From Polytrichum commune (Eukaryota; Streptophyta; Polytrichopsida; Polytrichales; Polytrichaceae): a stretch of 64,000 nucleotides of DNA. A program made the position numbers and the translations under genes. Below, one piece after another: positions 35,846 to 48,563 of this stretch. The notes under the pieces are model-generated. The model saw only the letters and a program-made list of their open reading frames with translations, searched no databases and was not told the origin of the DNA. Each line of letters opens with the position of its first letter. Position 1 is the first letter of the stretch. The stretch spans positions 1,424,001-1,488,000 of the forward strand of contig OX485803.1 in NCBI GenBank assembly GCA_950295325.1, in the 5' to 3' direction.

Positions 35846-36469
35846 TTAGTGAAAACGGTGAGAAACAACAACGTTCTAGGTTTGGTGTTATATTGATGTC
35901 ACTAGATTTATATGGAAATTGGTTATTTGGATGGTTGGGTGAATAGGTAGTGTGACTTATAGTGGGGAAGGGCCACACCGTTTATGATACTGGATCATAA
36001 TTAGTGTGGGATATTTATACTAGACCTTTTAAAATTAAGGTGATGTACTGTATGGTTTCCCAAATAAGGCACAAGATGTATCATGTGTAAGAAAGTAGCT
36101 TTCATTACACTTAATCTATTGTCATGTATATAATCAAATACTAAGTTGTGACATTAAGAATAGGGTGAGTTTTCATGATCGATGTGGCCCATTGAGTTTT
36201 CATTTGTAACAACCGGTATGGATAAATCACATCATTGTGACCCATCTAAAACCAAGTTCCCAATAGCTTGAAAGACCTTGCATTGTAAGAAATCCATGCA
36301 TTGTGGTGAATCAACCACGATACCTATTTGGAGACATGTTATTAGTTTTTTTTAAACCTGAGACAACATTCCCTTGACAAGAGGGAATCTGACATTTGGG
36401 CATAGCTTTCAACTTGCCCCTATTCAAAATTGTTGTTTATTCATGTCTCCATTGGGTGTACTATACTAG

Positions 36470-36995
36470 TAATGGTCACTTAACACACAGATCAAGAGCC
36501 GTGACCATTGAAATCTAAGGGTCCTTGAAGATCATCCAAAGGCAACACTTGAGAAATCGAGATTCAAATTGTAATTGATGGGCCCTCAAGCTTAATGTAA
36601 AGTGAAAGTAGACCATGTTGAGGGACCGCAACACATTCTAAAAGTGATGTCGATATCAAAAGAAAATACTATAACATGTAATGCTTGTAACAAGTTTCTT
36701 GAATGAAGAAACTCATGTAATGTCAACAAGGACCACTTCACACACGAGTCAAGGGCTACGACCATGTAATTGTGAGGGCCCTTGACTCATCCAAAAGTCG
36801 TACTAGTTGTTCAACTGACATGGTTTGTCATGTAGGAATCCATGTAGACTTTTCATCCATGATCATCTCTTTGGGCCCTTAGACCTTCACTTTGTGGTGT
36901 GGAGTGGACTTGGATGGTCTCAACATTTTCAACCAATGAGAGATCTTAGAATGCAATGGTCACATGCCTTTAGTCTCATGTGTGTGAAGTGGCCC
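36470..36995 (+). repeat. dispersed repeat family, copy C
   Basis: 36725-36995 matches the 2.1-2.5 kb and 3.5-3.75 kb copies: CACACGAGTCAAGGGCTACGACC, CATGTAGGAATCCATGTAGA, TGCAATGGTCACATGCC, TGTGTGAAGTGGCCC. A shorter, more diverged piece at 36478-36560 (ACACAGATCAAGAGCCGTGA) suggests an additional tandem half-copy. Confidence 0.6.
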
Positions 36996-39674
36996 TAAGG
37001 CTCTCTCCAAGCTCTTCGTGAAGATAAGTAGTAGAATATTGGTTCAGCCCAACCTTGTGTGCATATCTACATTGTATAAGTAATATTATGACTTTTAGAA
37101 AATCCTTACAAATACAAACCTTCCATTGAACATACATCACCACATTGAAAGCTTACAATGGCCGATGCATGCAAACAACTACAATCCTTTTCAAGGAACG
37201 GGGAGTGCCGACAGTTAGTTACAAACTAGCCGGTTGATTTTGAGAATTTCCAAATGAAATTAGCCGATTAATTAGCGTGGAGTTACCGTCGCCTTGCTAG
37301 CTTTAGGGTTTAGGGTTGTATGAGTGTTGAAGTTGAATCGGTTGAGTGATCGAGTGAGTTTGTATCTCTATGAGTGCTGAAGTAAGAATCTCGAGGCAAT
37401 GATGTGAATTGTCTTGGAAGGGCCAGATGAGGGGATAGATGACATTATCATCGATGACGTCCCACTTTGGAAGAATAACAGTAAGTATCGTTTTTTGTAT
37501 GTTAATCCCTCTTCTTATTTGAAGTCTCCTAATACACCAAGTGTGAGTGATGTGTCTTGTTTGTTTGGTGCAGTTGATACTAAAAACAATGGTACGTAGA
37601 TTTTGTAACTTTCAATACTAACCAACCTCCAAAAATTACTTGGACCTTTTGTGGATCTTGTTTTCTTTGAAGGCTACATCCTTGTCCCTAAGATGGTAGG
37701 GGCTTTGCCAATTTCAAATCCTACTAAGGATACTATTTAGACAAGAAAAATAAAGAGTGAACACCAACATTCTTTAACCCTAAACACTTGAAAAAAGATG
37801 AAGAAAATGAATTAATGACAATGAAACTTAAAGGAAAAAAAATTGGGAAGGGAATAAACATCCACCACCAAAATACAAAATTGGCCCCATTTTGGACATT
37901 TAGAAAACTGAATAAACAAGAAGAAAAAAATGTCAGCTAATTGCCTAAATACATTAGGAAATGGGGGATATCATCAAATAAAATATACACTCTCTAAGCC
38001 CACTTCCGGGTAAAATTTGAAAAATCCGAGCCAACTCCTAGAAGCTAGGAAATTATCCGTTTTCTCTACATAACTCCCCGGACGCTGATCCTTTTGATGG
38101 GAGATATCTCTTTATAAGTATCCAAGAAAACTCACATTGATTGATTTGTTGGATTCATGTGTAATGTGGAGAAAACATGAGTGAGTAAAGTGTTCAAGTC
38201 GGTTAGGTGGTTAGGTGGTCAACGCTAGTTATGGTTGACTATGGGCAACTGTATAGTTCAGATTACCAAGAAATACCCTGTAGTGTGACCCACATATGAA
38301 ACTTCACTGAAGGAAATAGTGTGTTGCTCTAAATAATGAATCGACCTATTTTTGCATTCCATTTTTGATAGCATGTTTTCATATTTTAGGAGAACCTATG
38401 TGACCATTTAATGAGCACGAAAATCTTCATTTCTATGATGAATAACTTGGATCATGTTAGCTACAAAATATTATGAGAAAAGTGGTCACAACATCCATTT
38501 AGATTTGCTAACTACCTCATACTAACTTAATCGTGTGTTTCATGTTCTAGGAGAAGAGGGCTAATTGGAAAAAGTAACCGTTTAAGACCCATCTACCTTA
38601 TCTCACCAAGTTCAAGGATGGTCCTGATCAAGGGCTTGAAAAGCTCCCACATTCTAGTCTCATGTGTACTCATATTTCCATGCAATAGCCCACCATGTCC
38701 CAACGGGACTTTGAGCTCTGATCCTTCTATATCAAATATCCATGATGAAAACTTTTGCAACAAACTCAGCTCCTAAAATCCTCAAGCAACCAATTTTGGT
38801 TGATGAATGAGTTCTATCCTACATTCATCCCACCTAACTGATTCATCTGCAATCAACACAATTACGAAAATCAAGCCAACATGGACATCTATTCATAGAC
38901 ACATGACCCGTGCAATTTGGAGATGATTAGAATGTGTTTTAAAAAAATAAAAAAATAAAACGTCAAAGTGGGAAGTGATCATGGTTTTGTTGTGTTGGGA
39001 GGTCATGTGAGGGTGTTGACTCCACTCAATGGTTGTCACTCCATTGTAAACTTTAAATGAACACCAACATTTTGTGTTTTGATAAAAGTGAATCTCTTGT
39101 TTATATGAATGTAAAAATCACCTTTATGCTCACATCGACCATTCAATTTACCTTTTAAACACTCTATGAATTTTAAGGAATTCTTTGCATATATGTAGTT
39201 AGAAACATGGGACAATTTTACATGCTCCCAAATGCAAGGTGGCTAGCATGTTGCGGTTTGCACATTGTGGCACGAGGATTTGAGGAGGTGCTCAACTATT
39301 CAGTTGTTCCCATCTAGTGGATCACACAAGCAATCCGCTCATTTTCCAATTGAATTTGATTGGAAAAAAAAATGGTAATTTTTAAGAGATAAAACATGTC
39401 TTTCATGTGCATTCCTTCCTTCAAATTGTTGTGACCTAAAAACCCAAAGGATTATTCACGCCCATTCCCCACCCCCACAAACAACTCATCTCCCATGTTT
39501 CAAGATCCTAAGGATAAATCCCAGTTTAACCTCAAAACCCGTCCATGGAAATGCCACCACCAACATCAACTGAAAATACACTCAAAACAACCCTTTCATA
39601 GGCTTGGGAAGGTAGGGGTTCCGTGTCCACGTGAAATTTCAGGCAGAATCGGTCGAAACCCTAATGTTTCCAAG
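36996..39674. other. intergenic, no gene recognised
   Basis: Contains a 61-codon ORF at 37414-37599 without recognisable similarity and a two-unit TTTAGGG telomere-like string at 37312-37325 that is too short to be meaningful. Nothing else is supported. Confidence 0.4.
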
Positions 39675-39881
39675 TCCAACCGGTCATTGGTCCGAGATGA
39701 CCTTAAACTACCGGGTGATGGTAGAGGGATACCCAAATCTCAAGGAAGAGGTTGGCGGTTCGAATCCCGGCTGTGAAATCTCCTCTCTACTTGACGGAAA
39801 ACTTGCCAGGTGGTCAACTGCCTCCTGTGCTTGGCGTTGGCCTGTCGGCCTTCTGTCTCAAAAAAAAATCCAATCGGCCAC
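39675..39881 (+). mobile_element. tRNA-derived SINE, copy 2
   Basis: Body 39688-39859 (172 bp) with A9 tail (39860-39868). It is nearly identical to the SINE at 27192, with B-box GGTTCGAATCCCGGC at 39757-39771, closer to the canonical tRNA sequence than copy 1. An imperfect target duplication is visible: TCCAACCGGTCAT before and TCCAATCGGCCAC after. The short tail and diverged duplication suggest an older insertion than copy 1, although the B-box is better preserved. Confidence 0.9.
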
Positions 39882-41190
39882 ATGTTGTGATCTTTCGGGG
39901 TTTTTTCTCTCGTTATTGACATGTAGAATATTCTGTATATTATTCCCTTTAAACGATCAATAAGTGCTTGATTACTTAGCACCATTTCGTGTGATTGAAT
40001 TGGGTTCTTTTGAAATGACAGAGGACTTTACCGGTTGCAATTGCCCTCGAATTCAATTCAAAGTTTGCGTACTTAAATAATCCGACGAGTCTGCCGGGGT
40101 GTCAGGAACATTAATCGCAGGAGTTTTAAGTTATGGCCTGTGCAGATATGTAAGTTAATTAAGTACTCGCACTTGAAAGCGTGTTCAAGTCAATTGAATG
40201 GGGCACATTATCATGAGCGGAAATTCAATGGGAATTTGGCCAATTTAATGGGTGTCTAATTACGTGCCCATGATGGCCTCGATCCCATCGTCATTCGTTG
40301 TCAAAGGCCATGGCATTATTGAGGCGGGCATTTACTTCGGCCTCACACGAAATGAGTGCCGTGAGGTACGGTGAGGTGAGGTGAGGTGCATCAATTACGA
40401 ATTCCTATGAGTAAGGTAGAGGGTGTTAAAGTCAACAACTACCCAAAACCAACACCTATAAACGTCTCCTAATCATCAACACTCTACTATCTTGAAGCGT
40501 TCCCCATGGTGTAGGAGTGTATGGGTCCACGGAGTGACGCATTTAGGTGTCATTAGAGCACCACATCATAGCGACCTCCACTGTCTTCGTGTAGGGTAGG
40601 TAACAGGCTCCACTCTATCTCGGGTTGGTTCAAGATGGGTTTAGGGTGGCTTGTCAATGCATGCTCTGGCCATTCTATACAATGCAGGGGAGGGGGGGGG
40701 GGGGTAATAGCCATTCTATTCACAAAGGCACGGAGGTAGGCCCACATAGCACAAAGGGGGTTGGTACCCAGGATGCAAGGTGGTGGTTTTCCAAGGGAAC
40801 TTGGTGGGATCATGGAGGTGGCCATGTGGCTTTGCGCACTGTTATTAGTTGGTCTTTGATCTAGCTTGGGTCTAGTACCCAACTATGTTGTGTTGGTTCT
40901 AGGCAATGAAGGTGGGGGCCCTCATCATATCCAAGGTCGTCATACACGAGGCCTACATATTGGTTTAAGGAAGCTAGCGGTTTTGACTTTGAATATTCAT
41001 CAACAATCTAATTGGGGCTAAAAATATGTTTTTTAAAATTTATACCTATGTTTAGAACAAAGGCTAATATGAATATTTTATCATATCAACCATGTAGCCA
41101 TATGTATGTGCAATAGCTTAAAGTGTTGGTTTAAGCACCCTCTACCTTATATGGGCAACAACAATGCCCGGGAAGTTTTAGGGCATACTG
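39882..41190. other. intergenic with poly(G) tract
   Basis: No supported gene. G13 at 40692-40704 preceded by a further GGGG. A GTGAGGT short tandem repeat occurs at about 40360-40388. Confidence 0.4.
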
Positions 41191-41898
41191 CATGTTCTCC
41201 CTCTTTAGTATGACACGTATGGGAAACACAAAAAATTGTATTATCGAGGTGTCGTCTTCTCGTTAATATGACAGATGGCGTAAAGTTGTCGTATTATGGA
41301 GGGAATATGAAAACATAAGTAATGTGAGCTTAAAAATATGTATACAATGAGTTTAAGCAATATAAATGGTATGAAATAATAATCTATAACTCCCAACAAA
41401 TACAAATGTTCTCAAGAACTCTTGAAATAAGAGTCCAAAGATCTTTAGTGTTGCCTACCCAAGCTAGCAACTGTCATCTTAGTTAAATTCCCTACTAATT
41501 TTTAAAAACTAATAATTTCATTGAGACCAAAATATAAAGAGTTCTCTAATAAGAAACTAGACAACAATGATGCATGACGTTTAGCATCACTAAGTTGTAT
41601 TGTAGGTGGAGCAACATCATCCTAATTCTCATTAAGTTCCCAACGATAAGTGGAGTTTCCAAGTAGTTCCCAAGTGAAAATGGATATATTCTAGATGTAC
41701 ATAACATAGATAAAAAGGAATCTTAGCATTAACTACCTCTTTAATATGAAAAAACAAAGATTCTAAATGTCGCATTATTGAGTATTGTAGTCGTATAAAA
41801 GAGGGAGTTTTGAACAAAAAGTTTGGTCTCGCAAAAAGTTTGTGTCGTAATATCAAGGGTGTCGTATAAACGAGTGTCATATTAACAAGGTTAGAGTG
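41191..41898. mobile_element. pogo/Tigger-type element, copy 2, decayed
   Basis: The right end (41874-41898), read on the minus strand, begins CACTCTAACCTTGTTAATAT and continues GACAC, closely resembling the TIR of the 16.7-kb element. The left end (41191-41216), beginning CATGTTCTCCCTCTTTAGTA, matches imperfectly. TA follows the right TIR (41899-41900). Sub-terminal GTCGTATTA/GTCGTATAAA-type iterons occur at about 41240-41300 and 41790-41870. The interior holds a decayed transposase C-terminus on the minus strand. Confidence 0.75.
41423..41620 (-). pseudogene. decayed pogo/Tigger transposase C-terminus
   Basis: On the minus strand one reads IQLSDAKRHASLLSSFLLEN, SLYFGLNEIISF, a stop, KLVGNLTKMTVASLG and SLDSYF. 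The arrangement 'L-S-(D/E)-A-x-x-x-A, then a helical segment, then Q-x-S-L-x-x-Y-F' is homologous to the fragment at 16950-17396. The rest of the transposase is missing. Confidence 0.65.
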
Positions 41899-41900
41899 TA

Positions 41901-43041
41901 GTCGTTCAAGATCCCAATGATTCTAAATCTAGCCGGCCGGTTACATGTTGACATCATCTTCCAAATTTTCTTTATTCATTTGAGATATATTCCATAGATT
42001 CCTCTAAAATGATCGGTATATCTCTTGAAGTCTCCAACTTCAACCGGTTATTATTTCTCAAACTCAACCAGTTCATCTATAACTATCCGCCGGTTCTCCC
42101 CGGACAGTGATGGGCAGTATCCAGGGAGATATTTGGGCATAACCGGTGTTCCTTAAGAATTAGTGTTAGACATAAATTATGCCGCTACCTTCGCTATTGC
42201 CACCTCCCTTCTTGTAAAGCATGCATTTCACTGGACTTGTGATTTTAGGGATGGAGCCCCACTATCCTGCTCGTTGATCTCTCAATTGCCGAAGTTGACG
42301 ACATTTTTTTTCGTATCCTTACTTCCACATATTACCATAGTTGTTATTTAGTGTTTGAGTTTACATTTAATGTTACTTACTTTCATAGGGTCATTGACTT
42401 TTAGTGTATGCGTTCATATTTAGTGTATCAAACACTAAATATCCTTTTGAGTATACCTATGTACACCATCTATATTATATAATTTGAAACACTCTAGTTA
42501 GGAACTAGCATGGACGTAAGGCATTTGCTGAAGAGTTTAAAACAAACTAATCCCTGGATGTATTAATGGCATGCACATCTATGGTATACATCACAAGAGA
42601 CTCACGTCATCGATATGTGCACTAAATTAACTATGGTATTTAGTGTGGGACACTCTTGTTAAGAAATTAGTCTAAATCTAGTATTTAGTGTCATAGGGTT
42701 GTTTATGTCACTGCAGTGACTTTTCTAATGACACTTCTTAAGATAAGTTTACAAATATTGTCAAGCCAACCCACTTTTAGTTCTTCCGTTGCCTAATTAT
42801 TGAAACAAAAGTTTGGTGTATTGCACATCCTAACACTTTTGTAATAAAGTGTTATCATAGATGATTGAAATTTGGGTAAATAATCACTTCGTAAGTGACA
42901 ATAATTGCAACATTGTAAATCTATGATGCCCATAACTGTTTTATAAGGAATGTCAAATAATGTTAGGTTTACATTTAGTGTTGGTGACACTACGTGAACG
43001 GTTTACAATTTGTATCGAGCAAGACAAAAAGAATTGGTGAC
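41901..43041. other. intergenic, no gene recognised
   Basis: AT-rich. Several ATTTAGTGT-type strings (42380-42700, 42970) are shared with the candidate MITE near 35.3-35.8 kb and may be scattered remnants of the same family. Confidence 0.35.
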
Positions 43042-43530
43042 AATAGAGTTATCCGTAAAGTGAGCTGGTGTTTTGACAGATTTTGAGTGCACTATTCACA
43101 CAAACCCATGGAAACGCAAAGTAAGGCTCTTGAATTCCGGGGCATAATACACAAGGCCAAGGTTTAGGGTCAGAGCTGGTCTGCTTGTTTTTGGATGAGA
43201 GAATCCGCCTATTCGTGGTTGAGGCCGTCATGCGTGCTTGCTAATTTTGGGCGTGCTTCACTACTTACTTAGTCTTGTCTGCACCCCTAACAGAATTAGC
43301 AAAACATGGCGACAGAATTAGCACCCTCTGACAAAGCGACGTTAAATTCCCAGGGCTCGCTTGCAACACAAGAGCAATTTTTTTTTTTCACCATTTCCGG
43401 TCCCTCAAAAGATTTGTGCCTGTGTTTTTTTATAGCTACAGACACCTGCTCCACTTTTAGGGCATGTCACAATTTTCTCAAATCTAGGCCCAAAACCCTC
43501 TCTTCAGCTCACTTTACGGATAACTCTAAT
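43042..43530. mobile_element. non-autonomous DNA transposon with 22-bp perfect TIRs
   Basis: 43045-43066 (starting AGAGTTATCCGTAAAGTGAG) and 43506-43527 are perfect reverse complements of 22 bp, with weaker pairing continuing inward. AAT flanks both sides (43042-43044 and 43528-43530), a possible 3-bp target duplication. The 483-bp element has a less AT-rich interior than its flanks, with a 79-codon ORF (43306-43545) that overruns the right TIR and is not transposase-like. PIF/Harbinger elements make 3-bp duplications, but the family is unproven. Confidence 0.8.
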
Positions 43531-43859
43531 AAATACAATACTTAGTGTAGTGTGGATGAGTCAGATGGTTGGTTAAAGCTTGACCAACTAAAAGCCCTCT
43601 ATGTCATGCACGTGCTTGTTTACACTGACCCGCACTTCAACAATAAAAAAAATAAAAAAAATCGGTGTAGTTCTCGTATTGACTATGTTCTGAAGATTAG
43701 CACTCTCAAGCTACACTAAAAATAATGGCTTTTGTGGACATATCTATATTCTTACTAACCACAGGTGTTGCTATAGTGTAACTCATAATTTAAAACATTC
43801 TCAAGGGAAAGCATGTCCAACCTCTAAGTCATAGAACATAGTATAATAATGCAATGCAA

Positions 43860-44240
43860 ATATATGATTCTGTGGCCCCCAATAAGGTGGGAGTATCTAT
43901 CTATTATTCATACATTCATGTTGAACTCGGAAGTTTGGGTGGAGTTATACTCCCAGGATAATATGCATGAATCATTATTTGTCCTAATAATATGCACAAA
44001 TCATTGTTCACAAGGAACACTGTGCATCCCAATATTATTCCCTAAAATGTTGTTATTCATAGCAACACTATCATTGAAAATACCATCACTATTCACATTA
44101 TTCTTACAATTCATTATTCGTACTAGCGTCAATTTCTTCCTATTTTCTAAGTTTCTTCCCCATGAAGGTAAGATGGTGGAGGCCCATGTCCAATGCTAAA
44201 TATAAAATGGAACACAACCATGCACTTGAATAAAGGGTAG
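43860..44240 (-). repeat. dispersed repeat, copy inverted relative to 53.2 kb
   Basis: Read on the minus strand, this matches 53150-53480 read on the plus strand: CATGGTTGTGTTCC/CATGATTGTGTTTC, ATTTAGCATTGGACATGGGC, AGAAAATAGGAA, GAATTGTAAGAATA, TGCTATGAATA, GGGAGTATAACTCCACCCA, CATGAATGTATGAATA. Similarity runs over about 300 bp with small indels. It is probably part of a larger transposable element of unknown class. Confidence 0.8.
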
Positions 44241-46150
44241 GAGTCCTATCAATACATTGATTAATTCCGGTTGTTCAAGTACTATAGTTTCCTAGCAGCT
44301 TGGGTAGGTCTTTGCCTGATAATTAATCAAAGTGACCAAAGACAATTAGGCAACCCAGAAAATAATATATCAAATCCGGGTAGTTTCAAAATACATTCAA
44401 AATAAGTTAGGCATTCATCCAAGTTTCTCTTACAATTTTTGGATGGCTATTGCTAATTTCATCTAAGGTGGCCGATTTACCCTAGACCCTCACCTTCATC
44501 TTTGAAGCTCCCATGAGTTACCCTGAACTCCTATGTGATATGGTTTCTTATGTGTGAGAGATATGTTACATTTGTCAATGAGTGCGGGTTAGAAGTCTTA
44601 GAATGGTGAGACAAAAGACATTGTAATGTATGTTTAAACCCACCGATACCTTTTTAAAAAAAAGCTACTTTATTGAATCACAACACATGTGAGCCAAAAT
44701 TTTGTGATTTGGGCATTAATTTGATATGTATAAAAATTTAGGCAAACCATGTCAATAATTTCCTACAAGTTTGGGCACCATTCTATTTATATATTTTTTG
44801 CCCAACCTACTAAGAAACTATGGTATGAAGTTGGTCATGTGACCACTTTGGTTTACACCACAGCCAATTGCAGATTTTACAGGGCCTTGGGATGACTTCA
44901 TGGTCCATGGTGTAAACAACCCCTCATTCATTGCCATGATAGTTTCAATAGTTGTCAGTCGACTCTTGCAAAGTTAACTTGGACGATACTCTGAGATTAC
45001 AGAGTAAAATTCCAGCAAAGTGTATACATACTAAGATTCAAAGAAAGTCTATATTAGTGCCACTACAGTAGCTTAACCTACACCACTTGCGTCACCTTCT
45101 GTGTTCCATACAACAAGGCACGTGGAGTGAACATGAGAACAAAAGTGGCCGTGTGTATCTTCACGAAGTTAGCTCCTGTAAATAACTGATCCCAGAGTAG
45201 TCAAGCCCTTATGATTGCCCCCGACTTTATTTCATGAGGAAGCCTCCACAAACTTGAACAACAAAATAGGTTATAGTTATATAACTGGAATTCAAGAAAC
45301 ACAGTTTCTCATCACCTAAATCAGTTGGAAGTGCTCACAATAAGGTTACATACCTCAACCTGCGTGAACTTATAAGCTTACCACTTGCAGATCATGCTGC
45401 TGAAAACATGCCAAACACCTTGACTTTGGAAGTCAGTGATGGTATTGACCCATGTAACGACTTGGATATACTAAAAGTCTCTCATCTTGTGACAGTAGAT
45501 AGATGAGAGATTCAGACTTGATGGTGAATCCATATATCACAAATTTATGCCACACCAACTGTAATTCGTGTGCAGGCTCTCACAAAAATCTTGGCACAGT
45601 GCTTCACCTGGTGGAATCTGTTGTGATCCATTTCAGGAGGCTGTAATGCACAAAATTATGATAAGAGATGCAACAGAAGGTTCTGAAATGGTTGCAGAAA
45701 ATAATTTCTAGAACACAAATTCCATCACATACTACTTGCATGAAACATGATGCATTAGCTTTAGAATATGGTGTCCGCCTGTCCAGTGCAACTCATTAAT
45801 TGTGCTGATGGTTGTCTACATTTCCTGGTGATACCTAACTCAATTAAAACTTGGTTCTGACTATTTGTTGCTACACTGAATCTTGTTCTCTGAAATTATG
45901 GACCTCAACGCAGTCTCCAATTCGACAGGGATGGAGGATGTGGATGCAGTGTATGAAGCACAAAAAATTCAAGGAATTGCAGATAGGTTATACTTACAAC
46001 AAGGTGCTAAAGTTACTGCTTACCACAGTAACATAGATACTCTTTTTATTCAGAGCTAAATTTGACAAAACATGAATTATAGTTGTGGTGACAGAACTAC
46101 AAGAAGGTCCAGAGAATATCATTCCCTGCCTTTTGCGAAGTGGACCATGA

Positions 46151-46181
<31 letters not shown>

Positions 46182-47984
46182 CTTGAGAGTGCTTTTGAGT
46201 TATCACAATCATGGAAGCAACAACCAGATCATTGCAAATTCAACGTGATGGAAATTAGTCTTGAAGTTCACACCAGGTCTGTGTAAGTATGTATCAATCT
46301 CAGTCCACAGACACGAAATAGCTGCCATAGAAGGAATGCGATTGGGTAACATACTAGACAGCAAGTTTGAGTTCATTTGTGATTGAAGCAGGCACCAAGA
46401 AAAAAAGCACAATTCATATTGAAAGTGGCACTTCCTCACGATCTATTGTTATTTCCCACCTGTTTTGGCCATTTCCAGACTTCTGAATTTCAAACACAGT
46501 ATACTACCGATGAATAGACCCCACTGCTCATATTCACCATATGCTCTTGGGCCAAACACTAACAAATTGCAAAGAAGGTTCCAGAAACAACTCTTAGAGG
46601 CCTCGAGAAGCAAATTCCAAAATCCAAAGCTTTCATACATCGCAGTATTTACTATACGCATGGCATCTTCAGTCTAATCTGACTTCTTCTCAGTTTAAAA
46701 CTCAAGCTCTACCATAGACTAACTTGAATTATTGAAGCTGTCAATTGGAAGCCCCTTTGGAAATTCTTTGCTTGTAACATTACAATAGATCTCATCTGAA
46801 CATTAAAGATAAACTTATTAATGACGAGAATGCGGATGGCAGTATGCAATTGATACTATGTCAATGCTTCAAACTTCATGCAAGCTTCTAAGGAAATGCT
46901 GTGAAAGACGGGTGTATTTTTTCTATTCAGAATGCATATTATGTGCAAACAGAATGCTTTGCAAGGGTAGCATTTCTCCTTATTACTTGACTAATTAAGA
47001 ACGCAGCCTGAATTTCAATGTGGGAAATAATGGTGTGACCAACAACGGACCAGGACCTGGAATAGTAGATTGAGCATGCAACTTCAAACAGACACCACTT
47101 ACAAATTTCCACTCACTGAAAAGATGTGAAGAACCAAAGAACAACATCAAGGAACATTTATAATAGTTCATCCTTTATGATACCTTGGAAGAATAGTTTG
47201 AGAGTCACTCTCAAAGGGCAAACTACATTGCGAGACTATTCTTATGCACCCAAAGAATCGCTGAAAGTGGTTTACAATAAACTTTCTACCGAATAAATGT
47301 CAACATGTACACTGACTATCGAACTATTTAAGGCAGATGCACAGATGTAAGAAAACGACGGAGAGAGTAAGCCTTGAGGTACCTGCAAAAATTAGCAGGG
47401 CCAATGGAGGAGCCTTGCAAGTCATCGCCAGGACATTCCGTTTCAGCAATACTGTACTTTACCCATCCATATCTCTCCCTCTCAAAACTAAACCTGCAAG
47501 CATTTATTAGCTCTCCCGCAGATCATTGAAGCAAAACAAAGGAATCTTACTTTGCTTCCACCCAAAAATTCGACTTTCAAGAATTCAAGGAGAGTATCTG
47601 TCCAATCCCACACAACATTTTCCCAATTCTTGTTTCCTCTGCTCTCACAGAAAATCTCCAAATGCAAGAGTTCGAGCAGAGTCTCCAACAATTCCAAGAA
47701 CCTTCAAAGTATCTGTAAAATGAAGTGACCCACATATTAAATTTTCTGTCCACCATATCCCGACATTCGGCCATATGCAGAACACTCCCAGCCACTGAAA
47801 ACCAATTCCTGAACGTACATGTCACCTACAAATGAATCTTCCTCCCGAGTTCTAACTTAGTCCTGGTAATATACGGCTCACTATCTCTTCCATTGTAAAG
47901 AACCGTACAACGCAATAATGGAATTCATTTGTAAGTTGCTCTCTGCAATCCAGGTGCCCAGTCTACTCTTCCGCCTATCTCGAG
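44241..47984. other. long unassigned region, possibly transcribed
   Basis: No gene could be assembled. The composition from about 45000 onwards is less AT-rich than typical intergenic DNA here. Contents: an (AT)n microsatellite at 46151-46177, a 53-codon ORF at 45898-46059, and sequence at 47750-47820 (CCATATCCCGACATTCGG...) resembling the repeated segments inside LEA-gene intron 2. A long non-coding RNA or an unrecognised spliced gene is possible. Confidence 0.35.
45898..46059 (+). CDS. small ORF of unknown function, 53 codons
   Basis: Begins MDLNAVSNSTGMEDVDAVYE and contains KIQGIADRLYLQQGAKVTAY. The composition is protein-like (hydrophilic, with mixed charges), unlike most chance ORFs in this AT-rich region. 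The IADRLYLQQGAKVTAYHS part faintly recalls the RecQ-helicase motif-IV region, but no other helicase exon was found around it. It may be an exon fragment, a microprotein or chance. Confidence 0.25.
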   Translation: MDLNAVSNSTGMEDVDAVYEAQKIQGIADRLYLQQGAKVTAYHSNIDTLFIQS

Positions 47985-48200
47985 TCAATCGACTTGGAAT
48001 TTTGCCACGGAAGGTCTCAGGACGGTAAAGGGGAGGTCACCGATGTTTGAAAACGTCAGTTCCAAAACGCAGATCGGTGGGCCAAGATTAAAGAATTTTG
48101 GCGTTGACATGTGCCTGACCTTGAAAAGCTTCGTTTCAACGTTGATCCCTCTTTTGCCGCAAAGGCAGTCATCCAGTGTATACCAGTGGTCAAGTAGCAT
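47985..48200 (-). CDS. unassigned 71-codon ORF
   Basis: ATG at 48200 opens MLLDHWYTLDDCLCGKRG, and the frame contains MSTPKFFNLGPPICVLEL and FSNIGDLPFTVL. The composition is plausible for a protein, but I do not recognise it. It lies 364 bp downstream of the LEA stop codon in the same orientation and could be a gene fragment. Confidence 0.3.
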   Translation of the reverse strand: MLLDHWYTLDDCLCGKRGINVETKLFKVRHMSTPKFFNLGPPICVLELTFSNIGDLPFTVLRPSVAKFQVD

Positions 48201-48563
48201 CAGGTTTTAGATACACCAGAGATATTTGTGGGTTTGTTGCTAACAGGTGTAAGGAGTAAGCAGGTTAAGTGGTCCACCCCAAGAAGGAACACAACCTCAA
48301 GAAGACATGTAATTATAAACCAATCCGTGATCAGATAATGCAAACTTTATATACAAATTTCTGCAAACTCTGAATGATGACTAAACCTTCACTTCATACA
48401 TCATGAAGTGAATAGACTAAAGCCCATGAGCTTACTCTCTTTGTACAAATCTTTCCCTATCATGTTCACTAACTATCCTTTGCACCACATCACATTCTCT
48501 TCATAATAATAATGGCAGGATAGGAGCATGCGTCACCCCTAAAATGTAAATCATGCAAATGGC

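Noticed and set aside
37312-37325. Interstitial telomere repeat (TTTAGGG)
   Set aside because: Only two units; expected by chance.
39495-39985. ORFs of 81-110 codons around the second SINE
   Set aside because: They overlap the SINE body and share its translated sequence with the first copy; not genes.
45898-46059. A complete RecQ helicase gene
   Set aside because: Only one short segment resembles a helicase motif; no DEAH box or other helicase exon was found on either side.
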